Source of the DNA: Phocaeicola fibrisolvens
GTDB lineage: Bacteria; Bacteroidota; Bacteroidia; Bacteroidales; Bacteroidaceae
DNA: 64,000 bases
Reading direction: 5' to 3'
NCBI RefSeq assembly: GCF_025567125.1
Contig: NZ_JAOQJI010000015.1
Coordinates: 21,597-85,596, forward strand
The notes below the pieces were generated by a model. The model searched no databases, had not been told where the DNA came from, and saw only the letters and a list, made by a program, of their open reading frames with translations. Each line of letters begins with the position of its first letter. The first letter of the stretch is position 1. The position numbers and the translations under genes are program-made. Positions 27,141 to 35,004 of the stretch are shown here, in pieces.

Positions 27141-27795
27141 AATTTATCTGTTCAAAATATTTTATGGATTCTTCTATACAATACCATTTTGTAGCTGTAG
27201 AAGCATTATTTACACTGGCTTGGGATATACCTAGTTTCTTGGCAATGTCTGCCTCTTTGAAACCAAGTAGTTTATAATAAACAACTTCACTTTGGCGCAT
27301 AGTCATATCATTTAATATGGCATCGGTCAATAGGGCTATAGTTTGCAAAGGAGCAGATAATTGCTTTTTACTTGTATGAACAGACATCGTTCCCTTATTC
27401 AGGGAACTCATTTCCTCAAGCGCACGTCCTGATAGATATATGGCCTCACCATCCCAAATGCCTTGTTCGGTATTCACTATTCTCATACCTCCGATACCAA
27501 TGGCTATCCGTATTCCGTATGTATGGAAATTTTTCGTCTTTTCATTTTTAGCTGTGGAAAAAGATTTGATGCAGGATTTGATTATAAAGGCTATCCGGAA
27601 TACGTTTGATACATTTTGCATTACACACTCTATATAGTCCCCTTTTATTTGGCGACCTTCAAAATCAGGATAACTCACTTTTAGCAAGCCAAATAATGAT
27701 TCTATCCTTTGCTTTAATCTTATAGTTTCATTCACAGACAAGGAAGTGGATGCTACTATATCCGCTGAAATTGTTGCAAACATATTATTAGTCAT
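27124..27795 (-). CDS. SatD family protein with cyclase-like domain and C-terminal HTH
   Basis: A 223-residue protein of the SatD family. The first ~145 residues follow the class III nucleotide cyclase pattern: ADIVAST with Asp12, KGDYIECV with Asp53 (the two metal-ligand positions), IRIAIGIGGMRIV, and DGEAIYLSGRALE with Arg124. The Asn normally four residues before that Arg is Tyr120. Residues ~160-215 are a LuxR/sigma-4-like helix-turn-helix (GFKEADIAKKLGISQASVNN). A strong promoter leaves only a ~5-nt leader before this ATG; Met5 (27783) is an alternative start. First gene of the SatD-DUF3307-TOTE operon. Cyclase activity is not established. Confidence 0.8.
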   Translation of the reverse strand: MTNNMFATISADIVASTSLSVNETIRLKQRIESLFGLLKVSYPDFEGRQIKGDYIECVMQNVSNVFRIAFIIKSCIKSFSTAKNEKTKNFHTYGIRIAIGIGGMRIVNTEQGIWDGEAIYLSGRALEEMSSLNKGTMSVHTSKKQLSAPLQTIALLTDAILNDMTMRQSEVVYYKLLGFKEADIAKKLGISQASVNNASTATKWYCIEESIKYFEQINFEEYE

Positions 27796-27806
27796 TGATT
27801 TAATGA

Positions 27807-27838
27807 CAAAGGTATGAGTTTTCTTTTATTCTATCAAA
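27807..27838 (-). promoter_or_regulatory. Promoter of the SatD-DUF3307-TOTE operon
   Basis: On the minus strand TTTG (27835-27838) and TACCTTTG (27807-27814) are separated by 20 bp, a full match to the Bacteroides consensus. Start of transcription is expected near 27800, almost at the SatD ATG. Confidence 0.75.
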
Positions 27839-27841
27839 AAT

Positions 27842-27923
27842 TATAGATTATTTAATCTATAATTGAAAAATATAGATGGATAAATCTATAATTGTGGTTT
27901 ATATACAATATAACCTATAATCG
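27842..27923. promoter_or_regulatory. Three 29-bp-spaced operator-like repeats upstream of satD
   Basis: AAYCTATAATYG occurs at 27854-27865, 27883-27894 and 27912-27923, with an exact 29-bp period. The first two are each preceded by TATAGAT, giving near-perfect palindromes (TATAGATT ATTT AATCTATA at 27842-27861; a similar one at 27871-27890). They abut the -33 box on its upstream side, a position for an activator or autoregulator such as the SatD HTH. Confidence 0.6.
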
Positions 27924-28212
27924 AGTAGGAAGAAAATTACTTCGTTTTTCCTTCTACCTGATTTACTTTTAAAAAGTTTTATCGGATAGCCAAAACTTTG
28001 GTGGGGCATATTCAAAAATATCCGATTGCGATAGCAAAGATTAATACTGTATGGAATCTGCACTCTTTGATGATGCAAAAGGAATAATGCTGAGATGATA
28101 CGTTTGTCATTGTTTGTTGGTGTTGATTTTTAGGACGTTCTTAAATTAAAACTTATACGGAACCACCAAATGTTATTTTTCGTACATTCATTGCGCATAA
28201 ATTTTAACAGTC
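27924..28212. other. Intergenic remnant region between satD and propeller pseudogene
   Basis: Mostly AT-rich sequence. From 27962 to 28087 a plus-strand frame without a start reads like the tail of a protein (KKFYRIAKTLVGHIQK ... NLHSLMMQKE), possibly a gene remnant I do not recognise. Nothing else with clear meaning was found. Confidence 0.25.
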
Positions 28213-29342
28213 ATGCAAAACATCTCCATGAAACAATTTACTTGGTGCTGTAAACTCACGTACCGAATTGCCACATTCATGATTCTGCCTGCCCTTATGG
28301 CTTCATGTGCTGGTGGAAACAGTGATAACAATGCGCGGTGGATAGACAAATGTAGTGTTGTGGCCAATCGGACGGTGGTAAATGGAGATACGGTGATAAC
28401 CTGCGATATGTCTGCCGTGAAAGAATCCGTGCGTATACCGTTTAGTACGTTTTTCGATACGTTGGAGGTCATCAAGCTTGACAACAGTAATGAGGATGCG
28501 TTGGTGAGTGAAGCGCAGATGATAACCTTGACAGACAATTACCTGGGAATAAATATCGCTCACGACCCTTATAAACTGTTTACCCGCCAAGGCAAGTTTA
28601 TAGGTCGTGTAGGAAATATCGGGCAAGGCCCCGGCGAATATGATTTGTGTTAGTCAAATTGACGAAGCGACAACCGAATCTTCCTGCTTCCCTGGACTAC
28701 GAAACAAATACTGTCTTACGACTTACTGGGTAATTACGTAGGAAGTATCCCATTGCCTTACAGGGTTAGAAAAGGAGAGATGCAGGTGGACTATGACAGA
28801 CAACGGGTAGCTGTACTGCAACTTGCGTTTATGGGTGAACCGGTGGCTTGGGTGCAGGACATGGAAGGGAACATCCTGTTCGAAAACAAATCACCACAGA
28901 TGGACATGGAACCGGATTATAGCAACGAGATTTACTTGCACCGGAAAAGTGGTTCCGGTCTGATATTCTCAATAGACCGTTTTATGCCGACCGTGGATTC
29001 CTTATATATTTATCATACGGACAACAACAAACTTATCCCGCTATTTACTACGGATTTTGGTAGCGAAATTCCAAGTCATGCTTTCAAAGATTGCGGTAAT
29101 TACTATTTCACGGACATCTACGGTCCCAATACTGACCCGAAGACCAAGCATTTGCATACCGCCACGGTGGTGAAGCGAATTATCATCAATAAGCAGACGC
29201 TACGAGGTGCATATTATAAAATGGTGAACAGTGGCTTGGCGGAATAGCCTTGGAAAGCAAGCGCTGGTTCATGAATGTTTGGAAGTCAAAGATTTCACCG
29301 GATGACAACGGCTATGTGATATTGGGAAAGAAAAAATCATAA
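28213..29342 (+). pseudogene. Frameshifted 6-bladed beta-propeller lipoprotein
   Basis: The start encodes a lipoprotein signal (LMASCAGG). The body is a propeller family common in Bacteroides (RIPFSTFFDTLEVIKLDN, FTRQGKFIGRVGNIGQGPGEY). The frame then breaks. One base too many near 28648 shifts to VSQIDEAT, a missing base near 28672 returns to NRIFLLPWTTKQIL, and another loss near 29232 moves to LGGIALESKRWFMNVWKSK, ending at TAA 29340-29342. In-frame stops at 28651 and 28660 confirm disruption. Joined, the pieces give about 375 residues, the expected size. It is decayed, not programmed, as three separate shifts are needed. Confidence 0.75.
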
Positions 29343-29412
29343 TAAAATTAAGTAATATTTCACTCTCTAAAATATCCAAGAAATGAAATAAGTATCGATA
29401 AACATCCATAAG

Positions 29413-29450
29413 AAAAGGTGTGGAACCCAAGTGCTTTCACACCTTTTTTT
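29413..29450 (+). terminator. Terminator after the propeller pseudogene
   Basis: AAAAGGTGTG (29413-29422) pairs with CACACCTTTT (29438-29447), followed by a T run on the plus strand. Confidence 0.75.
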
Positions 29451-29501
29451 GTTTTTATTAGAGTATGTATGCTATAGATAGTGCTTACTTTATTATAGAT
29501 C

Positions 29502-29906
29502 TTATTCCATAAACAATGTGACATCATGTCCTAAGTACTGTTCTTTTTCCTCTGGGCCAATGATGAAAAACGTAGCTTCTATTCTATCATTCCGTAAGTA
29601 ACCGATGAAGTTAAGTATATAACTGTCGGTAGTTTCATTGGGCTTCAGTCTTTTTCCATAAGGACTTTTTATGACGATGGTGTCATTATTCATTTCATAT
29701 TTTGATTTTCCTTTCAAAAGATATAACGTATTTTTGGTTTGGAAAGAAACAGAATCACTGCTTGTAAAGGTGAGGGAAAGACTCTGAGTACTAAAAGTTT
29801 TTCCTATAAGCTTCGTAGAGTTTTGTGTACTTTGATTTTCTGGTAAATCTTTAGAACAAGAAAAAATAAATGCACACAATGAAATAATTAATAGAGATTT
29901 TTTCAT
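29502..29906 (-). CDS. Small hypothetical lipoprotein
   Basis: A 134-residue protein with a clear lipoprotein signal (MKKSLLIISLCAFIFSC, lipobox FSC at residue 17). The mature part is rich in Ser/Thr/Asn and beta-strand-like stretches (TFSTQSLSLTFTSSDSVSF). I do not recognise a family. It is AT-rich like its neighbours, monocistronic, and lies in the decayed accessory segment; probably an envelope protein of recent arrival. Confidence 0.6.
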   Translation of the reverse strand: MKKSLLIISLCAFIFSCSKDLPENQSTQNSTKLIGKTFSTQSLSLTFTSSDSVSFQTKNTLYLLKGKSKYEMNNDTIVIKSPYGKRLKPNETTDSYILNFIGYLRNDRIEATFFIIGPEEKEQYLGHDVTLFME

Positions 29907-30252
29907 AATGTTCAGGTTGGTAAAAAATATGGTTCTTTATAGCACTGGACCCTTGGTGATTCAAGGAACTTATTATTTTTATGATAACAAAATAATAGAA
30001 GAAAAGGTTCATTTGCAGATTTACAAATGAATAGATGTTTATAATTGGGTTTGTGATTTCAATAAAAACGGTTTTAAGACAGCCTCATATTTGGGTAATC
30101 ATTAGGTTACAACTTGACATATAAATCTAAAACTTCATGTTTTCTTAATTTACCGATAGATAATATTGATTCTTATTTTACGCTCACGTTAATTATGTGA
30201 GTTCGATATAAAATCAAAAGATAATGGCTGCCTGTCTTTGATAAAGTTCATT
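29907..30252. other. AT-rich intergenic region with one copy of a 19-bp direct repeat
   Basis: No gene is seen. At 30178-30196 lies TTACGCTCACGTTAATTAT, which recurs with two changes at 30561-30579, on the other side of the IS982 remnant. The two copies may be remnants of the element's insertion or a repeated regulatory word. Confidence 0.4.
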
Positions 30253-30525
30253 TCAATGGCGAGGCTCTTCTCTAAAGGAATAATAGGCTGCGATAGGTGA
30301 CAATGAATCGGTTATGATATATTGCTGAAGGAACGATGTCTGGAGTGTTCTATTAGGAAAGAGATTTTCTTTGTAGTAATGTGTAAAGTAACGGAAACCA
30401 CCGGAGTGGGGCAGAATGAGAATAACCATAATCTCAGTTGGGCTTGTTATGATGTCTTTTTGCTTGCCTTCAATCCTATATTTTTCCTCTTGTAATGCAA
30501 ATTTCTTACAAAAATCATTAGTCAT
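30253..30525 (-). pseudogene. Truncated IS982-family transposase remnant
   Basis: A 90-codon fragment whose first ~55 residues match the N-terminus of IS982-type transposases (DFCKKFALQEEKYR, then TEIMVILILPHSGGFRYFTHYYKE). After that the match ends and unrelated sequence follows to the stop. The DDE core is missing, so this is a dead remnant. No terminal inverted repeats were identified. Confidence 0.6.
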
Positions 30526-30585
30526 ATCATAAATTTCTGTACTTTAGGCGCTGAAAAGTCTTACGCTTACGTTAACTATTAAACA

Positions 30586-31419
30586 ATGAAAAGGAAACTT
30601 TTATTTATTTCGGTTTTGTGGCTTTGTTGCAGCGCAATCTGTTCTGGTGCATGCATAGATGAAGTGCGTACATTTTATACGAATTATATGACGAATCTTT
30701 TAAATGTGGATTCGCATAATGAAGCACTGTGTAAGAAGTATTTAACTGAAGAATTGGCTGCCAAACTCCAAAGAATGGTTTATGCTACAGGAAGCAATCC
30801 GATTATACGGGCACAAGATGTGAATTCAGATGCAATCAAGACATTGAATGTAAGAGAAATTGCAGACGATTGGTATATGGTAAGTTATCTTTGGGATGAA
30901 AAAGATAGTACCAGTCTGGTAGAGATTCCATTGAAAGTGGGATACGTGAATGACCAATGTAAGATTGTATATATTACCCCGATTGAAAGCGATACCCAAT
31001 ATGGAGATGAGTGGTTGTTTTGTTTTGGGAATGTAGCTTCTGATAAAATAGATAGTTCATCGGGAAAATCATTGGTCGAAAGTTTTTATAAAGTTTATTT
31101 GGCTACCTATTGCAGTATGTGCGGCGATTTGAATGTCAGGTTGCAGTCTTTACGTCTGTCAAATTTGTCTCACACAGCTTTGGAGCAATTCAAGAAAGCA
31201 GAACAGGAGTATTTGCAGGATACTTTCGAGGGCTATGACCTTTTGGTTACGAATTTTGATTTCGACAGTATGTGGTTCAAAAGTCTGAAAGTTCTTCCGT
31301 TGGACGCTGATAATTATCAGGTTACTTATCAGGCAGGAAAGTACACCCATCAAATGAATATTCAGACTACATACCAAGAAGGCAGATATTGGATTAGTGC
31401 CATCACTGGCGTTCATTAA
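30586..31419 (+). CDS. Secreted protein with two DUF3828/NTF2-like repeats
   Basis: A 277-residue exported protein (signal peptide to about residue 22, ending AICSGA). The mature part appears to be two copies of one domain. Both begin with a helix of the type VRTFYTNYMTNLL / VESFYKVYLATYC, followed by a Leu-rich helix (CKKYLTEELAAKLQRM / LSHTALEQFKKAEQEY) and a strand-rich half with WYMVSYLWDE / NYQVTYQAGK. This fits DUF3828/NTF2-like immunity-type proteins, but the family call is tentative. A copy of the 19-bp repeat lies 7 bp before the ATG. Confidence 0.6.
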   Translation: MKRKLLFISVLWLCCSAICSGACIDEVRTFYTNYMTNLLNVDSHNEALCKKYLTEELAAKLQRMVYATGSNPIIRAQDVNSDAIKTLNVREIADDWYMVSYLWDEKDSTSLVEIPLKVGYVNDQCKIVYITPIESDTQYGDEWLFCFGNVASDKIDSSSGKSLVESFYKVYLATYCSMCGDLNVRLQSLRLSNLSHTALEQFKKAEQEYLQDTFEGYDLLVTNFDFDSMWFKSLKVLPLDADNYQVTYQAGKYTHQMNIQTTYQEGRYWISAITGVH

Positions 31420-31429
31420 TTCTACTCCG

Positions 31430-32005
31430 TTATTTCTTTCTGCTCAGTTCCGCCCGTATGCGGCTGAGCGACTGAGGCGTAATCATCAGATAAGAGGCGA
31501 TGTGCTTTAGCGGGACATGCTGCAGCAATTCCGGATTCTGCTCCAGCAGGGCAAGGTAACGTTGTTTCGCCTGTGCAGCTCCTCCGTTTATCATCCAGTT
31601 TTCCATGTCCAGAAACTGCCGTTCGAAAATGATTCTTCCGATGTTGGCAAAGGCGATGGAAGAGGCGAAAAAAGTCTCCATCTTTTGCTTGGAGATGCGG
31701 AAGACCGTGCTGTCGCTAATGGCTTCGATGGAGGTAAGAGAGGGACGGTCGGCCACGTAGCTCCACGAAGAGAAGAGCGTGTCTCCTTCTGAAGCAAACC
31801 AGAGTGAAATGTCCACTCCGTCGCGCAGATAATGTCCTCTCCAGATGCCTTGGGCCACCAGGTAGAGACTGCTGTTGCGTTCTCCTTCCCGTACGATGTG
31901 TTCCCCTTTTCGGTAGGTAAGTCGTTCCATCTGTGCCAGTAATTGCTCAGATTCCGAGGCACTCAGTCCATATTTTTCGTGCAGTATCTCGCTAAAAGTC
32001 TTCAT
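31430..32005 (-). CDS. Crp/Fnr family transcriptional regulator
   Basis: A 191-residue regulator. The N-terminal cyclic-nucleotide-binding-type beta barrel is present (RLTYRKGEHIVREGERNSSLYLVAQGIWRGHY), without the full cAMP-binding Arg/Ser set. The C-terminal winged helix has VPLKHIASYLMITPQSLSRIRAEL as recognition part. It lacks the Fnr cysteines. It sits 39 bp downstream of the MATE gene at 32045 on the same strand, so the two may be co-transcribed, the regulator being distal. Confidence 0.88.
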   Translation of the reverse strand: MKTFSEILHEKYGLSASESEQLLAQMERLTYRKGEHIVREGERNSSLYLVAQGIWRGHYLRDGVDISLWFASEGDTLFSSWSYVADRPSLTSIEAISDSTVFRISKQKMETFFASSIAFANIGRIIFERQFLDMENWMINGGAAQAKQRYLALLEQNPELLQHVPLKHIASYLMITPQSLSRIRAELSRKK

Positions 32006-32044
32006 TCCTTTGGGTATCTATGTCGCTACAAAGGTAATAAAATC

Positions 32045-33388
32045 TTAGCTTCGTTTGTCGCGGCAGTAGAGAGTGAGGACAAAAAGGAAGGTCAGCAGCT
32101 CGGAAACGGGGACGGCCAGCCAGATTCCCGGCACTCCGCATAGCAGGGGCATCAGCCAGAAGCAGAGTAGCACGAGGATAAATCCGCGCAGCAGGGTGAT
32201 GGCCATGGCAGGGCGGTCGCGTTCCACACTCTGGAAGTAGCCGATGGATACGATGTTGATGCCGAAGCATACGAAGCCGGAGGCAAACAGAGGAAGTCCT
32301 TCTACGGCGAGGTCGTGTGCCGGATAGCGGCTGTCGATGAACCAGGAGGCTATTGGGGAAGAGAACAAGGCCGTGACGGCGAAAACGATGATGCCGCAGG
32401 AGATGGCGGTCAGCAGGGCCAATCGGAAGGCTGCCCGCACGCGTTCCGGGTGTCCGGCTCCGAAGTTGTAGCTGAGAATAGGTTGGGCTGACTGGGCGAT
32501 GGCGTTGTACACCATGAAGATGATGGGGAAGAAATAGCAGGCGATGCTGTAGGCGGCTACCCCGTCTTCACCCAGGTAGTGGATAAAAACGTAGTTCCCG
32601 GCAAACATCATGGTGGCGATGGCTGCCTCGCAGAGGAAACTGGACAATCCCAGCTTGCACATATAGCCGGTGTTGCGGAGGGTGAGCCGCAGGCTTTTCC
32701 AGGACAGCTTGACTTTACACAAACGGAGGACGCGCTGAGGCTGCATCAGATAAATCAGAATCATTGCGGCACCGACGATGTAGCCCAGACTGGTGGCCAG
32801 GGCGGCTCCGAACATGCCCCATTTGCAGATGAAGATAAACAGGTAGTCCAGGCCGATGTTGAGCAGGGCAGGGATGATGTTGCACACCATGGCGTAGTTG
32901 GGTGAGCCGTCCAGCCGCACGAAGAACATGCCCGAGCTCAGCAGGGCACTGAACACCAGGAAGGGTACGAACCAATACATGTATTCGGCGGCGAGAGGCA
33001 GCAGGCGGGGCGAGCTTCCCAGCAGTAAGGCTATTTTTTCCACATTGCAGAGAATGACAGCGGCGTAGGCGATGAGCAATAAGGAGGAAACTACGACAGC
33101 CTGCGTGATATTGATGCGGGCCACCTTTACTTTCCCTTGCGACAGGTGGATGGAGGCCACGACCGAGGCACCGATGCCGAACATCAGTCCCACGCCTGTA
33201 TTAATCAGGAAGAGGGGAGCTGTGATGTTGACGGCGGCCAGGGCATCGCTGCCGATGCCTTTTCCCACGAAGATGCCGTCGGTGATGATGAAGATGGCCG
33301 AGAAAATCATTCCCAGTACGGTAGGGATAAGTAATTTCCGGAATAATTTCGGAATGTCCATGCTTCCGAAGTCAATACTGTCTTTCAT
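32045..33388 (-). CDS. MATE family efflux transporter
   Basis: A ~447-residue polytopic transporter of the MATE fold (LLIPTVLGMIFSAIFIITDG, GIGSDALAAVNITAPLF, and a second bundle starting near SSFLCEAAIATMMF). I start at ATG 33388 (MKDSIDFGSMDIPKLF), which is where MATE proteins of this group begin. The frame is open 21 codons upstream, but that part is not family-like. Cation-driven drug or metabolite export is likely; substrate unknown. It is divergent from another MATE gene at 33634. Confidence 0.9.
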   Translation of the reverse strand: MKDSIDFGSMDIPKLFRKLLIPTVLGMIFSAIFIITDGIFVGKGIGSDALAAVNITAPLFLINTGVGLMFGIGASVVASIHLSQGKVKVARINITQAVVVSSLLLIAYAAVILCNVEKIALLLGSSPRLLPLAAEYMYWFVPFLVFSALLSSGMFFVRLDGSPNYAMVCNIIPALLNIGLDYLFIFICKWGMFGAALATSLGYIVGAAMILIYLMQPQRVLRLCKVKLSWKSLRLTLRNTGYMCKLGLSSFLCEAAIATMMFAGNYVFIHYLGEDGVAAYSIACYFFPIIFMVYNAIAQSAQPILSYNFGAGHPERVRAAFRLALLTAISCGIIVFAVTALFSSPIASWFIDSRYPAHDLAVEGLPLFASGFVCFGINIVSIGYFQSVERDRPAMAITLLRGFILVLLCFWLMPLLCGVPGIWLAVPVSELLTFLFVLTLYCRDKRS

Positions 33389-33589
33389 GTCTTTTCTCTG
33401 TTTTTGCATTTGGCTGCGAAGGTAAGTCAATTCCGGCACTAAAAAATTCACAAATGATAATAAATCACTGCCTGAAAAGGGGTGTTTCGAAAACCTCTTT
33501 GTGTTTTTTCAGGGATGATTTAAGACAAAAAAGCGCTTCGAATTACCTTATTTAACGGGATGATTCTCTCTCGTTTCACAACTTTAGTG

Positions 33590-33597
33590 TACTTTTG
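33590..33597 (+). promoter_or_regulatory. -7 box upstream of the plus-strand MATE gene
   Basis: TACTTTTG matches TAnnTTTG exactly and lies 36 bp before the ATG at 33634. A -33 TTTG is not evident. Confidence 0.45.
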
Positions 33598-33633
33598 CAC
33601 ACTTATTATTTTTTGAGGATAACGAGAGAATAT

Positions 33634-35004
33634 ATGGCACAGTCGAGAGAGATGACATCAGGGCCGAGTCTGCCACTGATTTTGAATTTTACTTTTCCTT
33701 TGTTGTTGGGCAACCTGCTTCAGCAGACGTATTCGCTGGTGGATGCGGCCATTGTAGGACGATTCTTGGGAATCAATGCACTGGCTTCCGTAGGAGCCAG
33801 TACATCGGTGGTCTTCCTGATACTGGGATTCTGTAATGGATGTTGCGGTGGTTTTGGTATTCCGGTGGCACAGAAGTTTGGGGCCCGCGATTATGTCACG
33901 ATGCGGCGTTATGTGTCAGTCAGCTTGAAGCTGGCGGCCATGATGTCGGTGGCGGTGGCCATTGTCACGAGTCTGCTCTGCGGATTTATCCTACGTTCCA
34001 TGCAGACACCTGAGAATATTTTTGAAGGGGCTTACATCTATCTGCTCATCACGTTTATCGGCGTACCGTGTACGTTTTTCTACAACCTGCTTTCCAGCAT
34101 CATCCGTGCGTTGGGAGATAGCAAGACCCCGTTCTGGTTCCTGCTGTTCTCCACGTTGCTGAACATTGTACTCGATTTGTTCTGTATCCTGACGCTGGGA
34201 TGGGGGGTAGCCGGAGCGGCCATTGCCACGGTTTTCTCGCAAGGACTTTCGGCTTTGCTGTGTTACATCTATATGTACCGCAAATTTGACATCTTGAAAA
34301 CCGAGCCGTCCGACCGTCGTTTCCGGAAAGACTTGGCCCGTCAGCTTTTGTCCATCGGGGTGCCGATGGGCTTGCAGTTTTCCATTACGGCTATCGGCAG
34401 TATCATGTTGCAGAGTGCGAACAATGCATTGGGTACGGCCTGTGTGGCTGCCTTCACCGCGGCCATGCGTATCAAGATGTTTGTGATGTGTCCGTTGGAC
34501 AGTCTGGGTATGGCCATGGCCACGTATTCCGGACAGAACTATGGTGCCGGAAAGCCCGACCGCATCTGGATGGGTATCAAGTCGGCCACGCTGATGATGT
34601 TGGTCTATTCCGTAGCGATTGCCATTGTAATGTGGGGACTGGCCGACAAGTTTGCCTTGCTGTTCATTTCGCCCGATGAGACGGAGATTATGAAAGATAC
34701 CGTGTTGTTCCTGCACATCAACACGTCTTTCTTCATCCTGCTGGGCTCGCTGAGTATTCTCCGCTATACCATTCAAGGGGCAGGCTATACGCGGCTGGCC
34801 ATGTTTTCGGGTGTTTCAGAAATGGTGGCCCGTGTGTTGGTCAGCCTCTTCCTCGTACCGGCCTGGAAGTTCTGGGGCGTCTGCTTTGGCGACCCGACAG
34901 CCTGGCTGTTTGCCAACCTGTTCCTGGTGCCGGCTTTCATCTATGTGTACCGCCGCCTGAAGGAGATTGTGGTGAAGGAAAGACGGGTGCTCGTCAATTC
35001 CTGA
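33634..35004 (+). CDS. MATE family efflux transporter
   Basis: A ~457-residue MATE transporter (NFTFPLLLGNLLQQTYSLVDAAIVGRFLG, GASTSVVFLILGFCNGCCGGFGIPVAQ). It belongs to the NorM/DinF-like branch and is not a duplicate of the divergent MATE gene. The ATG at 33634 (MAQSREMTSGPS) is chosen because upstream codons need a TTG start and overlap the -7 box. Its 3' end overlaps the convergent SDR gene by 11 bp. Confidence 0.9.
   Translation: MAQSREMTSGPSLPLILNFTFPLLLGNLLQQTYSLVDAAIVGRFLGINALASVGASTSVVFLILGFCNGCCGGFGIPVAQKFGARDYVTMRRYVSVSLKLAAMMSVAVAIVTSLLCGFILRSMQTPENIFEGAYIYLLITFIGVPCTFFYNLLSSIIRALGDSKTPFWFLLFSTLLNIVLDLFCILTLGWGVAGAAIATVFSQGLSALLCYIYMYRKFDILKTEPSDRRFRKDLARQLLSIGVPMGLQFSITAIGSIMLQSANNALGTACVAAFTAAMRIKMFVMCPLDSLGMAMATYSGQNYGAGKPDRIWMGIKSATLMMLVYSVAIAIVMWGLADKFALLFISPDETEIMKDTVLFLHINTSFFILLGSLSILRYTIQGAGYTRLAMFSGVSEMVARVLVSLFLVPAWKFWGVCFGDPTAWLFANLFLVPAFIYVYRRLKEIVVKERRVLVNS

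Noticed and set aside
28645..28680. Programmed frameshifting in the propeller gene
   Set aside because: There is no slippery heptamer, and a third unrelated shift near 29232 is also required, so decay is the simpler reading.
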